Positions 9,009 through 18,881 are shown, counted from the first letter of the stretch. The stretch is DNA of 32,236 nt from Gammaproteobacteria bacterium (GCA_947450495.1 CANFVX010000005.1:1-32236); one strand, 5' to 3'. Numbers and translations: made by a program. The notes: generated by a model from the sequence alone, not told the origin.

Positions 9009-10496
9009 ATGAGTCCTGTCCGTTTTCAGATGCCGGAAGTCCCGCTGGTTCAGCAACAGGTAGACGCTTCCCCGGCGTGGATTCTGATGACCAGCGAGCG
9101 GCCGCAGTGGAACGATTTACCCTATGGCGCTGAACTTCTGCAACGACGGAGTCGACACGCGGGCGAGGCGCCCGAGGTCTGGGCGACGGACTTGCCTAAC
9201 CCCCACGCCACCCGCGCCGTACACGTCACCTTGAGCGATACGGCGACGGCCTTTGAGCGCTTGAGCCTCGCGCGACGGGCGATGGACCTCATCGCTGAGA
9301 TTAATCCGCGTGAATTGCTGATCAGTGGCCACGGACTGGCGGAGGCCGGGGCCGCTTATGAAGCCTTCGCGAGTGCCGCGTTAGCGCGCGTCGTGGCATT
9401 GCCGACCCACCGTCGACAGGCCCAGCAGCCCGCCCGCCTCGCGCGGATCAAACTGGTAGGGCCCGGGGCGGCGATAGACCACAAGCGGGTGCTGGCCGAG
9501 GCGCGCGCCAACGGGCTGGCCCGCCAGCTGTCGGTCATGCCCCCGAACCAGTTAACGCCCGGTCATTACCGCGAACGGCTGAGCGATCTGGCGACCCGCG
9601 AAGGGCTGGACTTTGAGTTTCTCGGGCACGCGGCGCTGCGCAAACGTGGCGCCGGGGCGTTTCTGGCCGTCGCGCAGGGCAGTAGCCGCAAGGACGCGGG
9701 GATCGCGCATTTATCCTGGCGTCCGCCGCGCCGGCGCCAGCTGCCGCGTCTGGCGCTGGTGGGCAAGGGGCTTTGCTACGACACCGGCGGGGTCAACGTA
9801 AAAAGCGCCCGCGGCATGTTCGGGATGCATCAGGACATGGCGGGCAGCGCCGTGGCCCTCGGCGTCATGCTGGCCTTGAAAGAGTTGGGGGCGCCGTTCC
9901 AGCTGGACTGCTGGCTCGCCTTGGCGGCCAACGATATCGGGCCCGAGGCCTATCAGCCGAATGATGTGGTGAGCGCGGCAGACGGCACCACGATTGAAAT
10001 CGTGCATACCGACGCCGAAGGCCGCATGGTGCTGGCAGACACCCTGGTGTTGGCCACCGCCTCCAAGCCGGACCTCGTGATCGACTACGCCACGCTGACC
10101 GGCGCCTGCATCAACGCGCTGGGCAAACGCTACAGCGGGGTATTCTCGAATCGGGACGCGCTGCTGCCGGTGCTGATTGCCGCCGGCCGGGCGAGCGGTG
10201 AGCGGGTGTGGCCGTTTCCGCTCGATCCCGACTTCGACAAGGCGCTGGAGAGTTCAGTGGCCGACATCAAGCAGTGTGCGATGGATGGCGAAGCGGACCA
10301 CATCATTGCCGCCCGTTTCCTGCAACGTTTTGTGCGGCATGAGGTGCCGTGGATCCATCTCGATCTGGCGGCGAGTAATCACAAAGGCGGGCTGGCGCAC
10401 GTGCCGACCGAGGAGACCGGGTTTGGCGTGCGCTACACCTGCAATCTGATGTTGGACCAGCAGGTGTTCCGGGTGCTCGGACGAACGCCGGCCTGA
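9009..10496 (+). CDS. Leucyl aminopeptidase family (M17) metallopeptidase
   Basis: LVGKGLCYDTGGVNVKSARGMFGMHQDMAGSA, NDVVSAADGTTIEIVHTDAEGRMVLADTL; ATG at 9009 preceded by GAAGGA. Confidence 0.95.
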   Translation: MSPVRFQMPEVPLVQQQVDASPAWILMTSERPQWNDLPYGAELLQRRSRHAGEAPEVWATDLPNPHATRAVHVTLSDTATAFERLSLARRAMDLIAEINPRELLISGHGLAEAGAAYEAFASAALARVVALPTHRRQAQQPARLARIKLVGPGAAIDHKRVLAEARANGLARQLSVMPPNQLTPGHYRERLSDLATREGLDFEFLGHAALRKRGAGAFLAVAQGSSRKDAGIAHLSWRPPRRRQLPRLALVGKGLCYDTGGVNVKSARGMFGMHQDMAGSAVALGVMLALKELGAPFQLDCWLALAANDIGPEAYQPNDVVSAADGTTIEIVHTDAEGRMVLADTLVLATASKPDLVIDYATLTGACINALGKRYSGVFSNRDALLPVLIAAGRASGERVWPFPLDPDFDKALESSVADIKQCAMDGEADHIIAARFLQRFVRHEVPWIHLDLAASNHKGGLAHVPTEETGFGVRYTCNLMLDQQVFRVLGRTPA

Positions 10497-10498
10497 GG

Positions 10499-11074
10499 CT
10501 AATGCGTGGCGTTGGCGTTCGGACAAGGCGCGGTGCGTTCGCACTTCGAGCCTTTCTCGTAGATGAAGCGGATGAAATCGCTGCCCGGCATAAAGCGCTG
10601 TTTGAGATCCGGCAGATTCGCGCCTCTGTCGATTTCGCGCAGGAAGCAGTTCATGTCCTCGCCGCTGCCGTTGCAACGGAAATCGAGCGGCTGGACTTGC
10701 GCAGAATGAGTAGACAGCAAATAGCCGCCGGACGTGCGCTCCCAGGCCCGCGCAAACCGGGTGTCGGCACAGTCGCAGGTCAGGTAGCGGTCGGCGTACT
10801 CAATGAGTTTGCCCACCGTCATGCCGGGCACGGCATCGCCGGCGGCCCGCGCGTTGATGAGGCGCGCGGTCAGGAGTTCGCGGGGCGTGAGTGAGGGGTC
10901 TACCGTCGGTGCCGGGGCGGGGGCTTCGACGACGGCGGCCGGCGCTTCGCGTTTGAGGAAACTCGGCATGCTGGGCATGCTCGGGCGCAGCGAGGGTGCC
11001 TTGCAGGCGCTGAGCAGGAGCGCGGTGCCGAGTAGGAAAACCGCGTGCGCGGCGCGAGAGCGGGTGAAGGTCAT
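10499..11074 (-). CDS. Hypothetical lipoprotein
   Basis: Signal/lipobox MTFTRSRAAHAVFLLGTALLLSACKAP; small overlap with the upstream HAD gene start/stop. Family not recognised. Confidence 0.75.
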   Translation of the reverse strand: MTFTRSRAAHAVFLLGTALLLSACKAPSLRPSMPSMPSFLKREAPAAVVEAPAPAPTVDPSLTPRELLTARLINARAAGDAVPGMTVGKLIEYADRYLTCDCADTRFARAWERTSGGYLLSTHSAQVQPLDFRCNGSGEDMNCFLREIDRGANLPDLKQRFMPGSDFIRFIYEKGSKCERTAPCPNANATH

Positions 11075-11991
11075 CGGGCATCCATTTCTGTCTTGAAAGC
11101 GTGTTGTTCGCGCTCGAACCGGATCCTCGCAATGATGAGGTCGAGGATTGTTCTGACGCGCTTTTCCAGTGTCTTGCCGCTGCGATAGTCGGCTTCAGCA
11201 AAAAAATCGATGCGCTGGCCGGCGACCAGATCGCGGCACACCGCGAGCGAATTGTCGTTGCCGGGATTGTGCACGGCGATCGCGAAGCCGCCGTAGTTTT
11301 TGGTCACCGTCATGCAGGGCACGTCGGTCAGACCATCGCCCAGATACAGCATGTGACCAAACGGCACCGGGCGCTCGGCTTCCGGCATGTATTCGTTAAT
11401 TGATTCGCCCTGCTGCTCGCGACCCTTGTTGATGCGGAACAGATACTGCGTCTTGCTGGTGTCGTTAATGACGATAGTGGGGAAGCAGGCCACCTCGTGA
11501 TGATTGAAGTGATACTGCGAGGCGTAAATGCGCTCGAAGTGATGCTTGATGCTGATGCCTTCCAGAATCTCGCTTAAACCAGCTGAAATAATGTAGTGCC
11601 GGGCCTGCACCGTGCCGCCGGAGGCGCTGGCGACGTAGCGATTGACGCGCTCAAACCAGGTTTCGACGCCCGGAAAATACTGCACGTCGCGGGCGAGCTT
11701 GCGCAGGGCGTCTCGGCTGAGATGCGCCTTGTTGGCTTCAATCTTTTCCACCAGCAAACGCATGTAGGTGAGGATGCCGTCACCGCCGGTGCGTTTGGCT
11801 TCGGCATTCACTTCGGCCCAGAAGTCCTGTGGCGCAATCCCGAGCTGGGGCAGGACGGTGTATTCCTGCATGGGCTGCGGGGTGAGCGTGCCGTCGAAAT
11901 CGTAAATGAGCGCGAGCGTGTTGCGCGCGAAATCGCCGTGGCGCTGGTTGGCCTTGGCGCTGCCGGTGCTGGTGCTGGTGCGGCGGGTCAT
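11071..11991 (-). CDS. HAD-superfamily phosphatase-like hydrolase
   Basis: LIYDFDGTLTPQPM (motif I), YIISAGLSEILEG, YLGDGLTDVPCM (motif IV). Confidence 0.85.
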   Translation of the reverse strand: MTRRTSTSTGSAKANQRHGDFARNTLALIYDFDGTLTPQPMQEYTVLPQLGIAPQDFWAEVNAEAKRTGGDGILTYMRLLVEKIEANKAHLSRDALRKLARDVQYFPGVETWFERVNRYVASASGGTVQARHYIISAGLSEILEGISIKHHFERIYASQYHFNHHEVACFPTIVINDTSKTQYLFRINKGREQQGESINEYMPEAERPVPFGHMLYLGDGLTDVPCMTVTKNYGGFAIAVHNPGNDNSLAVCRDLVAGQRIDFFAEADYRSGKTLEKRVRTILDLIIARIRFEREQHAFKTEMDAR

Positions 11992-12482
11992 CAGGGCGCC
12001 GCCCGCTGGGCCAGGGCGCTGGCAAGCTGGCCCTTACGGCGCGCTTCCGCCCATTGGTCGAGCTGCTTGATGTCGAGCTTGGGATGGGTGGGTTTGAGCT
12101 GCGCCCAGGCGTCGAGCGTCGCGCTGATGCCGGCTTCTGCATCGTCACCCTGACGTTTGCCACGTAGCTGGGAGTCGAGATTGCCGCCCATGTAAGCGGC
12201 ATACAGCACGGCCTGCACGTCTTGCGGATAGGGCTGATACATCCAGAAGAGCAAATCACTGCGCAGCACGGTGTGCACCGTGCCCCGCTGCATGAATTTC
12301 AGGAAGGTTGGGGCTTCACGCAATTGCTGCTCTGGCGCCTGGCGGAAGCGATCCCAGGCCGCCAGCGCTTGTTCCTGCGTGATGACCTCCGGTACCGGCG
12401 CGCTGGTCGTGGCTGCGAGGGCGCAAATGCTGCTCAACATCAGCAAGCTGGCGACCAAGGTCTTGGTGAATTTCCCGGCCAA
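11991..12482 (-). CDS. Hypothetical secreted protein
   Basis: Signal peptide MAGKFTKTLVASLLMLSSICALA; in a same-strand cluster with overlapping or abutting ends. Confidence 0.7.
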   Translation of the reverse strand: MAGKFTKTLVASLLMLSSICALAATTSAPVPEVITQEQALAAWDRFRQAPEQQLREAPTFLKFMQRGTVHTVLRSDLLFWMYQPYPQDVQAVLYAAYMGGNLDSQLRGKRQGDDAEAGISATLDAWAQLKPTHPKLDIKQLDQWAEARRKGQLASALAQRAAP

Positions 12483-13172
12483 TTACGCTTCCTCTAAGCG
12501 GACACGGCCTGCGCGCAACAGCTCATGCACCCGCTGTGCGGCGGCCGGCATGGACGGCAAGATCTCGTGCACCAGTTCGGCGATGGCGGCGCCGGCGGGT
12601 TTCAAGTCCGGGATCATCAAAGTCCACATGCCGGCGCTGACGGCGGCCTGGGCGCCAACATCGGAATCTTCGAGGGCGATGCAGCGCGCCGGGTCCACGG
12701 CCAGACGCGAGGCCGCAAGGAGATAGACATCCGGCGCCGGCTTGCCCTGCTTCACTTCATCGCCGGTGGCGCACACGGGCAGATAGTCGATAAGGCCGGC
12801 GGCGCTTAACGCGGCCTGGGCGTGGCCGCTACGGGTCTGGGTGGCGACCGCGATGGGTACCCCGCCGGCGGTGAGGGCTTGCAGCAGCGCCGGAATGCCG
12901 GGCTTGCTGCGCATGCCGTCGCGGCTCACGGTCTGCTGATAGAAATGCTGGAACCGCAAGCGGTATTCGGCGAGCGGAAAGTCCGCGCCGAACACTTCCA
13001 TCAACATCGCTTCCACCCGCCCGCCCGGCAGGCCGATCATTTTGAGATACAGCTCATCGGTGAGGGTTTTGCCGAAATCTTCGCCCGCCAGCTGCGCGGC
13101 GCGACGAATGACGGGCTCGGAATCAATCAGCACGCCGTCCATATCGAAGATGACGGCATCGAAGCGTGTCAT
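12483..13172 (-). CDS. HAD family hydrolase (subfamily IA, beta-phosphoglucomutase/phosphatase-like)
   Basis: FDAVIFDMDGVLIDSEPV, ATQTRSGHAQAAL, GKPAPDVYLLAASRL, ALEDSDVGAQAA. Confidence 0.93.
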   Translation of the reverse strand: MTRFDAVIFDMDGVLIDSEPVIRRAAQLAGEDFGKTLTDELYLKMIGLPGGRVEAMLMEVFGADFPLAEYRLRFQHFYQQTVSRDGMRSKPGIPALLQALTAGGVPIAVATQTRSGHAQAALSAAGLIDYLPVCATGDEVKQGKPAPDVYLLAASRLAVDPARCIALEDSDVGAQAAVSAGMWTLMIPDLKPAGAAIAELVHEILPSMPAAAQRVHELLRAGRVRLEEA

Positions 13173-13729
13173 GGGGCGGCGACCAGTGGCAGACTTTCTT
13201 CCAGCGCTTCGAGCAGGCGGTCAACGCGGTCGTGGACCAGCAAGCGCGAGACTTCTGACCGATCGAGAAAGCCTTCCTTCACGGCGTGTTCAAGCACCGC
13301 ACACCAAGGGTCGAAGTAGCCGGCGGTGTTCAACAGCGCGATGGGTTTGTCGATACAGCCGAGTTGTCGCCACGCCATCACTTCCAGCAATTCGTCGAGC
13401 GTGCCGATGCCGCCGGGCAGGGCAATGAAGCCGTCGGCGAGTTCGATCATCAGGCCTTTGCGCTCAAACAGATCCTCGACCTGATGATTCACCTGCAGGC
13501 CCGAGTGCAGCACTTCACGGCTGGAGAGAAAACCCGGAATCACGCCGGTGACTTCGCCGCCCGCGTCGAGACAGCCCTGCGCCACCACGCCCATCAAGCC
13601 CACTCGGCCACCGCCATACACCAGCGGCCAGCCGCGCGCCGCCAGCGCTTTGCCCAGCGCCTGGGCATCTTCGGTATAGAGCGCGTTGGCGCCGGCGCGC
13701 GCGCCGCAAAACACAGCAATACTCGGCAT
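13169..13729 (-). CDS. LOG family protein (TIGR00730 Rossmann fold; cytokinin riboside 5'-monophosphate phosphoribohydrolase-like)
   Basis: VFCGARAGA, YGGGRVGLMGVVA, ALPGGIGTLDELLEVMAWRQLG. Confidence 0.93.
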   Translation of the reverse strand: MPSIAVFCGARAGANALYTEDAQALGKALAARGWPLVYGGGRVGLMGVVAQGCLDAGGEVTGVIPGFLSSREVLHSGLQVNHQVEDLFERKGLMIELADGFIALPGGIGTLDELLEVMAWRQLGCIDKPIALLNTAGYFDPWCAVLEHAVKEGFLDRSEVSRLLVHDRVDRLLEALEESLPLVAAP

Positions 13730-13731
13730 GG

Positions 13732-14349
13732 TCAGGGTCTCGCTATCCAGATCAGTTCGCCGCTGAGGACGGTCCAGTTTTTCCCTTTGCGGACGGCGCG
13801 GATGAGGCGACCAGAACCGCAGGCGGGGCCACAGGTAAATTCGATATACGCCAATGCATGTCCCTCGGGGGCGTCGACGGCCGTTCTTGAGAGGCGGAGC
13901 AGCCCGGGCGCATCGGGAAATTGCGCCCGAAATCGGCCCCAGTTCGCGGCCGCATCTTCGCCGGTGAAGATGTCAGCGCGGGTCTTGTCGTCCAGCAAAT
14001 GATATTTGGCCCGCAGGCTGAACTGCCGCTCAAGGGTAAGCGCGCTTTGATTGGCTTCCACCCAGGCTTTGAGCAAGGTCGGCGAGACGTCCAGTTTTTT
14101 CGCGACGTCCTCAAGTTTGGCGCCCGGTGCCAGGACGGCACCGGTTTCGTCGGTGGTGCGTTGGGCGATGACCACCGTCTTGGCGTCCGCCCCCAGCCCG
14201 TGGGAAATCAGCGCCGACCACAGCGCGTATTGGGTGCTCGTGTCGGGTTCGGCGGCGGTGACTGCGACCGGCGGCGCTGCCAAGGCAAGGCTTTGCCAGA
14301 GCATCAGCGGCAGGAGTCGCCAGCCGAAGCGCCTCAGCAAGCGCGTCAT
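13732..14349 (-). CDS. Hypothetical exported protein
   Basis: Start MTRLLRRFGWRLLPLMLWQSLALA gives an ATGA overlap with the upstream PrpD-family stop at 14346. Function not recognised. Confidence 0.7.
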   Translation of the reverse strand: MTRLLRRFGWRLLPLMLWQSLALAAPPVAVTAAEPDTSTQYALWSALISHGLGADAKTVVIAQRTTDETGAVLAPGAKLEDVAKKLDVSPTLLKAWVEANQSALTLERQFSLRAKYHLLDDKTRADIFTGEDAAANWGRFRAQFPDAPGLLRLSRTAVDAPEGHALAYIEFTCGPACGSGRLIRAVRKGKNWTVLSGELIWIARP

Positions 14350-15737
14350 CGCGCCACCATGGCGGAGGTGAGTGCTGCCAGATTGGACGCGGTATCGAGG
14401 CCCATCACGGCGGCGATCAAGGCGTCGCTGCTGGATAAAGCCCGACACCGGTCCGCATTGCGGCGGAATTTACGCATCACATCCTCCGGGCCGAGCGGGT
14501 TCTCGGCGGCGCCGCGGTTAACGGCCTCTCGCGCTTCAAGCACGTGGCCATTTTTGAGGTAAATCCGCAGCGCCCCGCTGTAACTGGCGGGATAGCGCGA
14601 TGCCGGATCTGGCTGCCAGCGCACTTTTTGCGCGAGCGCCAGCGTTGCGACATCGCCCAGCGCGGCGGGTTCCAGTTCATCGAGGCCAAAATCCCCGAGC
14701 CGCAGCGTGGCCGCCACGCAGAACTGCAGGCTGAACTGGGCATCGTAGGGCGACTGGGGCGCCAGTTTGGCGACCACGGGTTCGCACACGATCGCGATTT
14801 GGTCGGGGTGAATCAGCGCTTCGATGTGGTCGATGGCTGCGAGGTCGAAGCCCGGCAGTGCCCGGCAGTGCCGGGCGCAATCGATAAAGGCGTGCAGGAA
14901 GTGGCAGGCCGGATACGGTTTGAAGCCGTTGTCGAAAATCGCCCACTGGCGCCCCAGCCCGTCCAGCACGCCGCTGAGGTCCGGTGCCGGGTCGTCGAGC
15001 AGCATGCGATAGAGCCCGAAACGACCCTCAAAGGCCTGCGCCGGGCCCACGAATCCGGCGTGTCCGTACGCGGCCGCCGTGTAGCCCGCGACGGCGGCCC
15101 AGCCGGGATGCAGGCGCTTGGTCCACGCGCCGTCGTTGAGAAATTCCAGATTGCCGCTCGCCATACTGAGCGTGATGCCGAGCGCGTCGGCGATACCGCG
15201 CGAGGACGCGCCAAGCAAGTGGCCGGCGGCGGCCGCGCAGCCGAAGGCGCCAATGATCCCTGTGGGATGCCAGCCCCGCTTTTGCAGGGTGCCGCGGGCG
15301 ACGGCGCCGAGGCGGGCGTCGATTTCAACCGCCAGCAGATAGGCGGTGAGGGCGGCTCGACCGCTCACCCCGCAGCGTTGTCCCACGCCCAGCATCAGCG
15401 GCACCGCGCTGGCGGAACAGTGGACGACGCTCGCGCCGTGGGTGTCGTCGAAATCGAGCCCGTGCACCAGCACGCCGTTCTGGAGCATGGCGTCGCGGAG
15501 CGGCAGGCGCTCGCTGCGGCCAATCACAGGATATTCGCCGGCCTCGCCCAGACTATGGAGGGCGGCTGCGCTGATTTCGGCAAAGTCGCAGGTGCTGGCT
15601 GCAAGCGCGGTGCCCAGCGCATCCAGCACATGGAGTTTGGCGCGTTCAAAAGCTGCCGCCGGAATGGACTCCGGGTGCAGGCTGGCGGCGAACTCGGCCA
15701 GGCGAGTGGCGAGCGTAGGCGATGAGGGCGCTGACAT
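14346..15737 (-). CDS. MmgE/PrpD family protein (2-methylcitrate dehydratase-like)
   Basis: RLAEFAASLHPESIPAAAFERAKLHVLDALGTALA..., VLVHGLDFDDTHG, GWHPTGIIGAFGCAAAAG, FDNGFKPYPACHFLHAFID. Confidence 0.92.
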   Translation of the reverse strand: MSAPSSPTLATRLAEFAASLHPESIPAAAFERAKLHVLDALGTALAASTCDFAEISAAALHSLGEAGEYPVIGRSERLPLRDAMLQNGVLVHGLDFDDTHGASVVHCSASAVPLMLGVGQRCGVSGRAALTAYLLAVEIDARLGAVARGTLQKRGWHPTGIIGAFGCAAAAGHLLGASSRGIADALGITLSMASGNLEFLNDGAWTKRLHPGWAAVAGYTAAAYGHAGFVGPAQAFEGRFGLYRMLLDDPAPDLSGVLDGLGRQWAIFDNGFKPYPACHFLHAFIDCARHCRALPGFDLAAIDHIEALIHPDQIAIVCEPVVAKLAPQSPYDAQFSLQFCVAATLRLGDFGLDELEPAALGDVATLALAQKVRWQPDPASRYPASYSGALRIYLKNGHVLEAREAVNRGAAENPLGPEDVMRKFRRNADRCRALSSSDALIAAVMGLDTASNLAALTSAMVAR

Positions 15738-15906
15738 GCGGCGATAGGGGGCTCGTCTCGGGTGGCAAAAGGGAACCCGCGCAGAGGGCGGTGAGTCCGT
15801 TAGAATCTGGAGGTCGGCCATTACACGGGCCGGCCTCCAAAGCGTCAAGCAGGCTCGAGGCTTGTTGAGGGACGCGATCCTTTTCACCTCAAATTGCACT
15901 GGATTC

Positions 15907-16749
15907 ATGCGCACGCTCATTTTTTTCTGTTGCCTCGCCGTTCAGGGTCTCGCTCAAGCCTGGAGCACGCTCGACAACTGGGCCGACGTGGTGCTCCTGC
16001 AAACGCAGGCGCGCCGACCCTTGCCGACCATCACCGCGTTGGAGCCCACCTTGAAGCTGGAAGATGCCTATGGCATCCAGCAGCTGGTGGTGCGCGAACT
16101 CGGGGGCCGCACGCCGCTGGTGGGCTTTCGGTCCGATCTCACCTCGCCGCTCAGCCGGGCCCGCTTGCGCGGCACCGAACCGATTACTTCAGCAGTCCTC
16201 AAGGACCAGTGGCTGGCGCCCGGCGCGTGGGTCACGCGGGCCGCCAAGAGTCAGTTGAAAGTCGCGCCCGCCTTGGGTTTTACGCTCAATGTGCCAATTA
16301 CCAGCCCGGTGACCGATGCTTCCGATCTCGCCGTGAAGGTAAAGGAAGTGCGTCCGGTAGTGGTGCTGGTGGATTACAACTTCGACGACTCAGCGCCGCC
16401 GCAGGTGCAGGATTTGGTGGCCGCCAACGGCGCCAAGGCGAGGCTGGTGGTGGGCGAACCGTTCAGTAGCAGTGAGCCCTCGGTGGTGGACGCCACGTTC
16501 GTGGAGATGCGGCGCGCCGACGAAATAGTGGTGCGCGGCAAAGCCACCAATGTGATGGGCGGGCAGTACGAGGCGTTGCGGTGGCAGGTTAATCAGCTGA
16601 TTGCCCGTGGCTGGCAATTGAAGCCCGGATTTTTGCTTGTTACCGGACCCTTGGCCGAACCGGTGGCGGCCGAGGTTGGCGACTGGCAGGCGGATTACTG
16701 GGAGCACGCGCAGCTGAAGTTCAGCGTGGAATACGGCAAACCGCTGTAA
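15907..16749 (+). CDS. Exported fumarylacetoacetase/2-keto-4-pentenoate hydratase (MhpD)-like protein
   Basis: Signal peptide MRTLIFFCCLAVQGLAQA followed by an MhpD-like region (LEDAYGIQQLVVRELGGRTPLVGFRSDLTS). Confidence 0.7.
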   Translation: MRTLIFFCCLAVQGLAQAWSTLDNWADVVLLQTQARRPLPTITALEPTLKLEDAYGIQQLVVRELGGRTPLVGFRSDLTSPLSRARLRGTEPITSAVLKDQWLAPGAWVTRAAKSQLKVAPALGFTLNVPITSPVTDASDLAVKVKEVRPVVVLVDYNFDDSAPPQVQDLVAANGAKARLVVGEPFSSSEPSVVDATFVEMRRADEIVVRGKATNVMGGQYEALRWQVNQLIARGWQLKPGFLLVTGPLAEPVAAEVGDWQADYWEHAQLKFSVEYGKPL

Positions 16750-16755
16750 GCCTGC

Positions 16756-18054
16756 TCAGCCGGCGTTGGCCCACCATTGATAGCCAAAGAGCACGCCCAC
16801 ACCCACGCAATATCCCATTGCGACATAGCCCAGGTTCCAGCGCAGCAGGTCCATCGAACCAAGACCGAAGCGGGTTTGGAACACGAGACTAGTCCCTGAG
16901 AACGGCGAGGCGACCAGACTCAGGCCCCATACCAGCAGGAACACGATACCGAGCAGGTTGCCGTCCAGATCGTTGAAGTGCCAGATGCTGGACAGCGCCG
17001 AAATTGCCGCCACCGGGTGAACGCCCACAATCCCCAGCACGACGAGCCCCGCCAGCAACACCGCCGCGCCGCTGGCATCGAGATGCGCCGGACTCAAGGC
17101 GATATCCCCGTGGCGCACCGCCGCTTCAATGCCGGCGCTCATCACTGCGGCGCCTAGGAACATCGCAATTTCGCTGCCCATGCCGGGGAGACGTTCGCGC
17201 AGGTGGGTGATGAAGACCTGCGGTGCGGCACGACCGCGCACCAGCGGCAGCGTCGCGAGCACCACGCCCAGCGCTGCGCCATCAATCAGCGTCAGCACCG
17301 AGATTTGCGGTAGCAGCCAGTGGCCGCCGAGCACGCAGGTGCTGAGCAATACCGGCGCCCACAGGGCTTGCACGCGTAAAGGGTAGCCAATGAACGCGTG
17401 GGCCTCCGGATCGCGTGGCAAGTGCCAGAAGTTCCACGCCATAAAGCAGCCGGAGGCGATGAAGCCGGCGGCGGAAATGACCGCGAACTGCGCTTTGGGC
17501 AGCAGCTGCAGGATGATCGCCATGGCGATGAAAAACGGCGACCACATCGATGCCGCGACGAACGCGCGGCTGATGGCCTGGCTTTGGAGCCGGCTCAGGC
17601 GTTCGTTCTGCGCAATCCGTTCGCCAATCACCACCGGCGCCGAGATATTGATGACGGCGCCGAAGAGGTGCGTCGCGAGTAGCGTCTGCACCACCGCCCG
17701 CGGGCCGCGGGGCAGGGCCGCGCTGTGCGCCACGCCGGGCTCCGTGATCAAGCGCAGAAAGCTGACCGAGGCGAGCATTGCTAGCATCGGGTGGTTGCCC
17801 TTCTCCAGCGTTGCCCACCAGCTGTAGTCGCCCGCGATGATGGCAACCGAGATCCCCGCCAGACCTATCCCACTCATGATGAGTGCCTGGGTGATCTGAA
17901 AGCGGTTGAGGCCGAACACCAGAATGAGGCCCGCCAACCAGGCGCAGGCGCCCGGCAGAGCGGCGAGTTGGGGCAGAAATCCCGCCCCGGTGAGAAACGA
18001 GGACAGGGTCATCACGGCGACGGCCGTGCCCGCCACCGAGCGGAGCGCAGGCAT
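16756..18054 (-). CDS. Polytopic integral membrane protein, putative permease
   Basis: 432 aa with many hydrophobic helices; no confident family assignment. Confidence 0.75.
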   Translation of the reverse strand: MPALRSVAGTAVAVMTLSSFLTGAGFLPQLAALPGACAWLAGLILVFGLNRFQITQALIMSGIGLAGISVAIIAGDYSWWATLEKGNHPMLAMLASVSFLRLITEPGVAHSAALPRGPRAVVQTLLATHLFGAVINISAPVVIGERIAQNERLSRLQSQAISRAFVAASMWSPFFIAMAIILQLLPKAQFAVISAAGFIASGCFMAWNFWHLPRDPEAHAFIGYPLRVQALWAPVLLSTCVLGGHWLLPQISVLTLIDGAALGVVLATLPLVRGRAAPQVFITHLRERLPGMGSEIAMFLGAAVMSAGIEAAVRHGDIALSPAHLDASGAAVLLAGLVVLGIVGVHPVAAISALSSIWHFNDLDGNLLGIVFLLVWGLSLVASPFSGTSLVFQTRFGLGSMDLLRWNLGYVAMGYCVGVGVLFGYQWWANAG

Positions 18055-18056
18055 TT

Positions 18057-18881
18057 TCAGCGCAAACCCTTGTCTCGCACGATGGTGGCGGCAATTTCCT
18101 CGATCGATACCGTGGTGGTGTCCAGAAACTGGATGTTTTGGGCTTTGAACAGGGCCTCAGCCTGCGCCACTTCGGCCCGGCATTGGGTCAGCGTGGAGTA
18201 GGTGCCGTGGGGGCGTCGTTCATGGCGGATGCGGCTGAGTTGTTCCGGCACGATGGTCAGCCCGTAAACCTTCTCGCGACAGCCCACGAGACCTGCCGGC
18301 AAGCCGCCGCGTTCAAAATCCTCCTCTGTCAGCGGGTAATTGGCCGCCTTGAGCGAGTATTGCAGGGCTAAATAGAGGCAGGTGGGGGTTTTGCCGCAGC
18401 GGGAAACCCCGGCGAGCACCACGTCGGCCTGAGCGAGCCCGCGCAGGTTCACCCCATCGTCGTGCGCCAGCGTGTAATTGAGCGCGCTCATTCGCCGCTC
18501 ATAGCTGCTGACGTCGCGAATGCCGTGCATGCGTCCGGCCGTATGCGAGGACTCCTCCCCCAGCGCTTCTTCCAGGGGCTCGATGAAAGTGCCGAACAGG
18601 TCGAAAACGTGTTCGGACGCAGTGCCAATGAAGTACTGGGTGGTAGGGTCAGTGAGGGTGGAAAAGACCACCGGCGCGACCCCATCTTCGTGTTTGGCGG
18701 CGAGAATGATCTCGGCCGCGCTCTGGGCCGCCGCCTGATTGGTCACGAAGGGTAGGGTCTGGGTGACGAACTCGGTGTTGGGAAACTGGGTCAGCAAGGT
18801 CTGGCCGAGCATTTCAACCGTAATGCCGGTCCGATCGGAGACAAAAAAGACCCTGCGTTTTTTGATGATGGAATCGTTGAT
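18057..18881 (-). CDS. ppsR: Pyruvate, water dikinase regulatory protein (PSRP, DUF299); proposed AUC start at 18881 (first ATG at 18812)
   Basis: P-loop GVSRCGKTPTCLYLA, DYTLAHDDG-like NYTLAHDDGVNLRGL; frame extends 5' of the ATG as IINDSIIKKRRVFFVSDRTGITVEMLG (codons read by hand), matching the family N-terminus; divergent from ppsA. Confidence 0.9.
   Translation of the reverse strand: MNDSIIKKRRVFFVSDRTGITVEMLGQTLLTQFPNTEFVTQTLPFVTNQAAAQSAAEIILAAKHEDGVAPVVFSTLTDPTTQYFIGTASEHVFDLFGTFIEPLEEALGEESSHTAGRMHGIRDVSSYERRMSALNYTLAHDDGVNLRGLAQADVVLAGVSRCGKTPTCLYLALQYSLKAANYPLTEEDFERGGLPAGLVGCREKVYGLTIVPEQLSRIRHERRPHGTYSTLTQCRAEVAQAEALFKAQNIQFLDTTTVSIEEIAATIVRDKGLR

Noticed and set aside
14544-15725. 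393-aa plus-strand ORF antisense to the MmgE/PrpD gene
   Set aside because: PrpD motifs on the minus strand are clear; the opposite ORF has no recognisable features.
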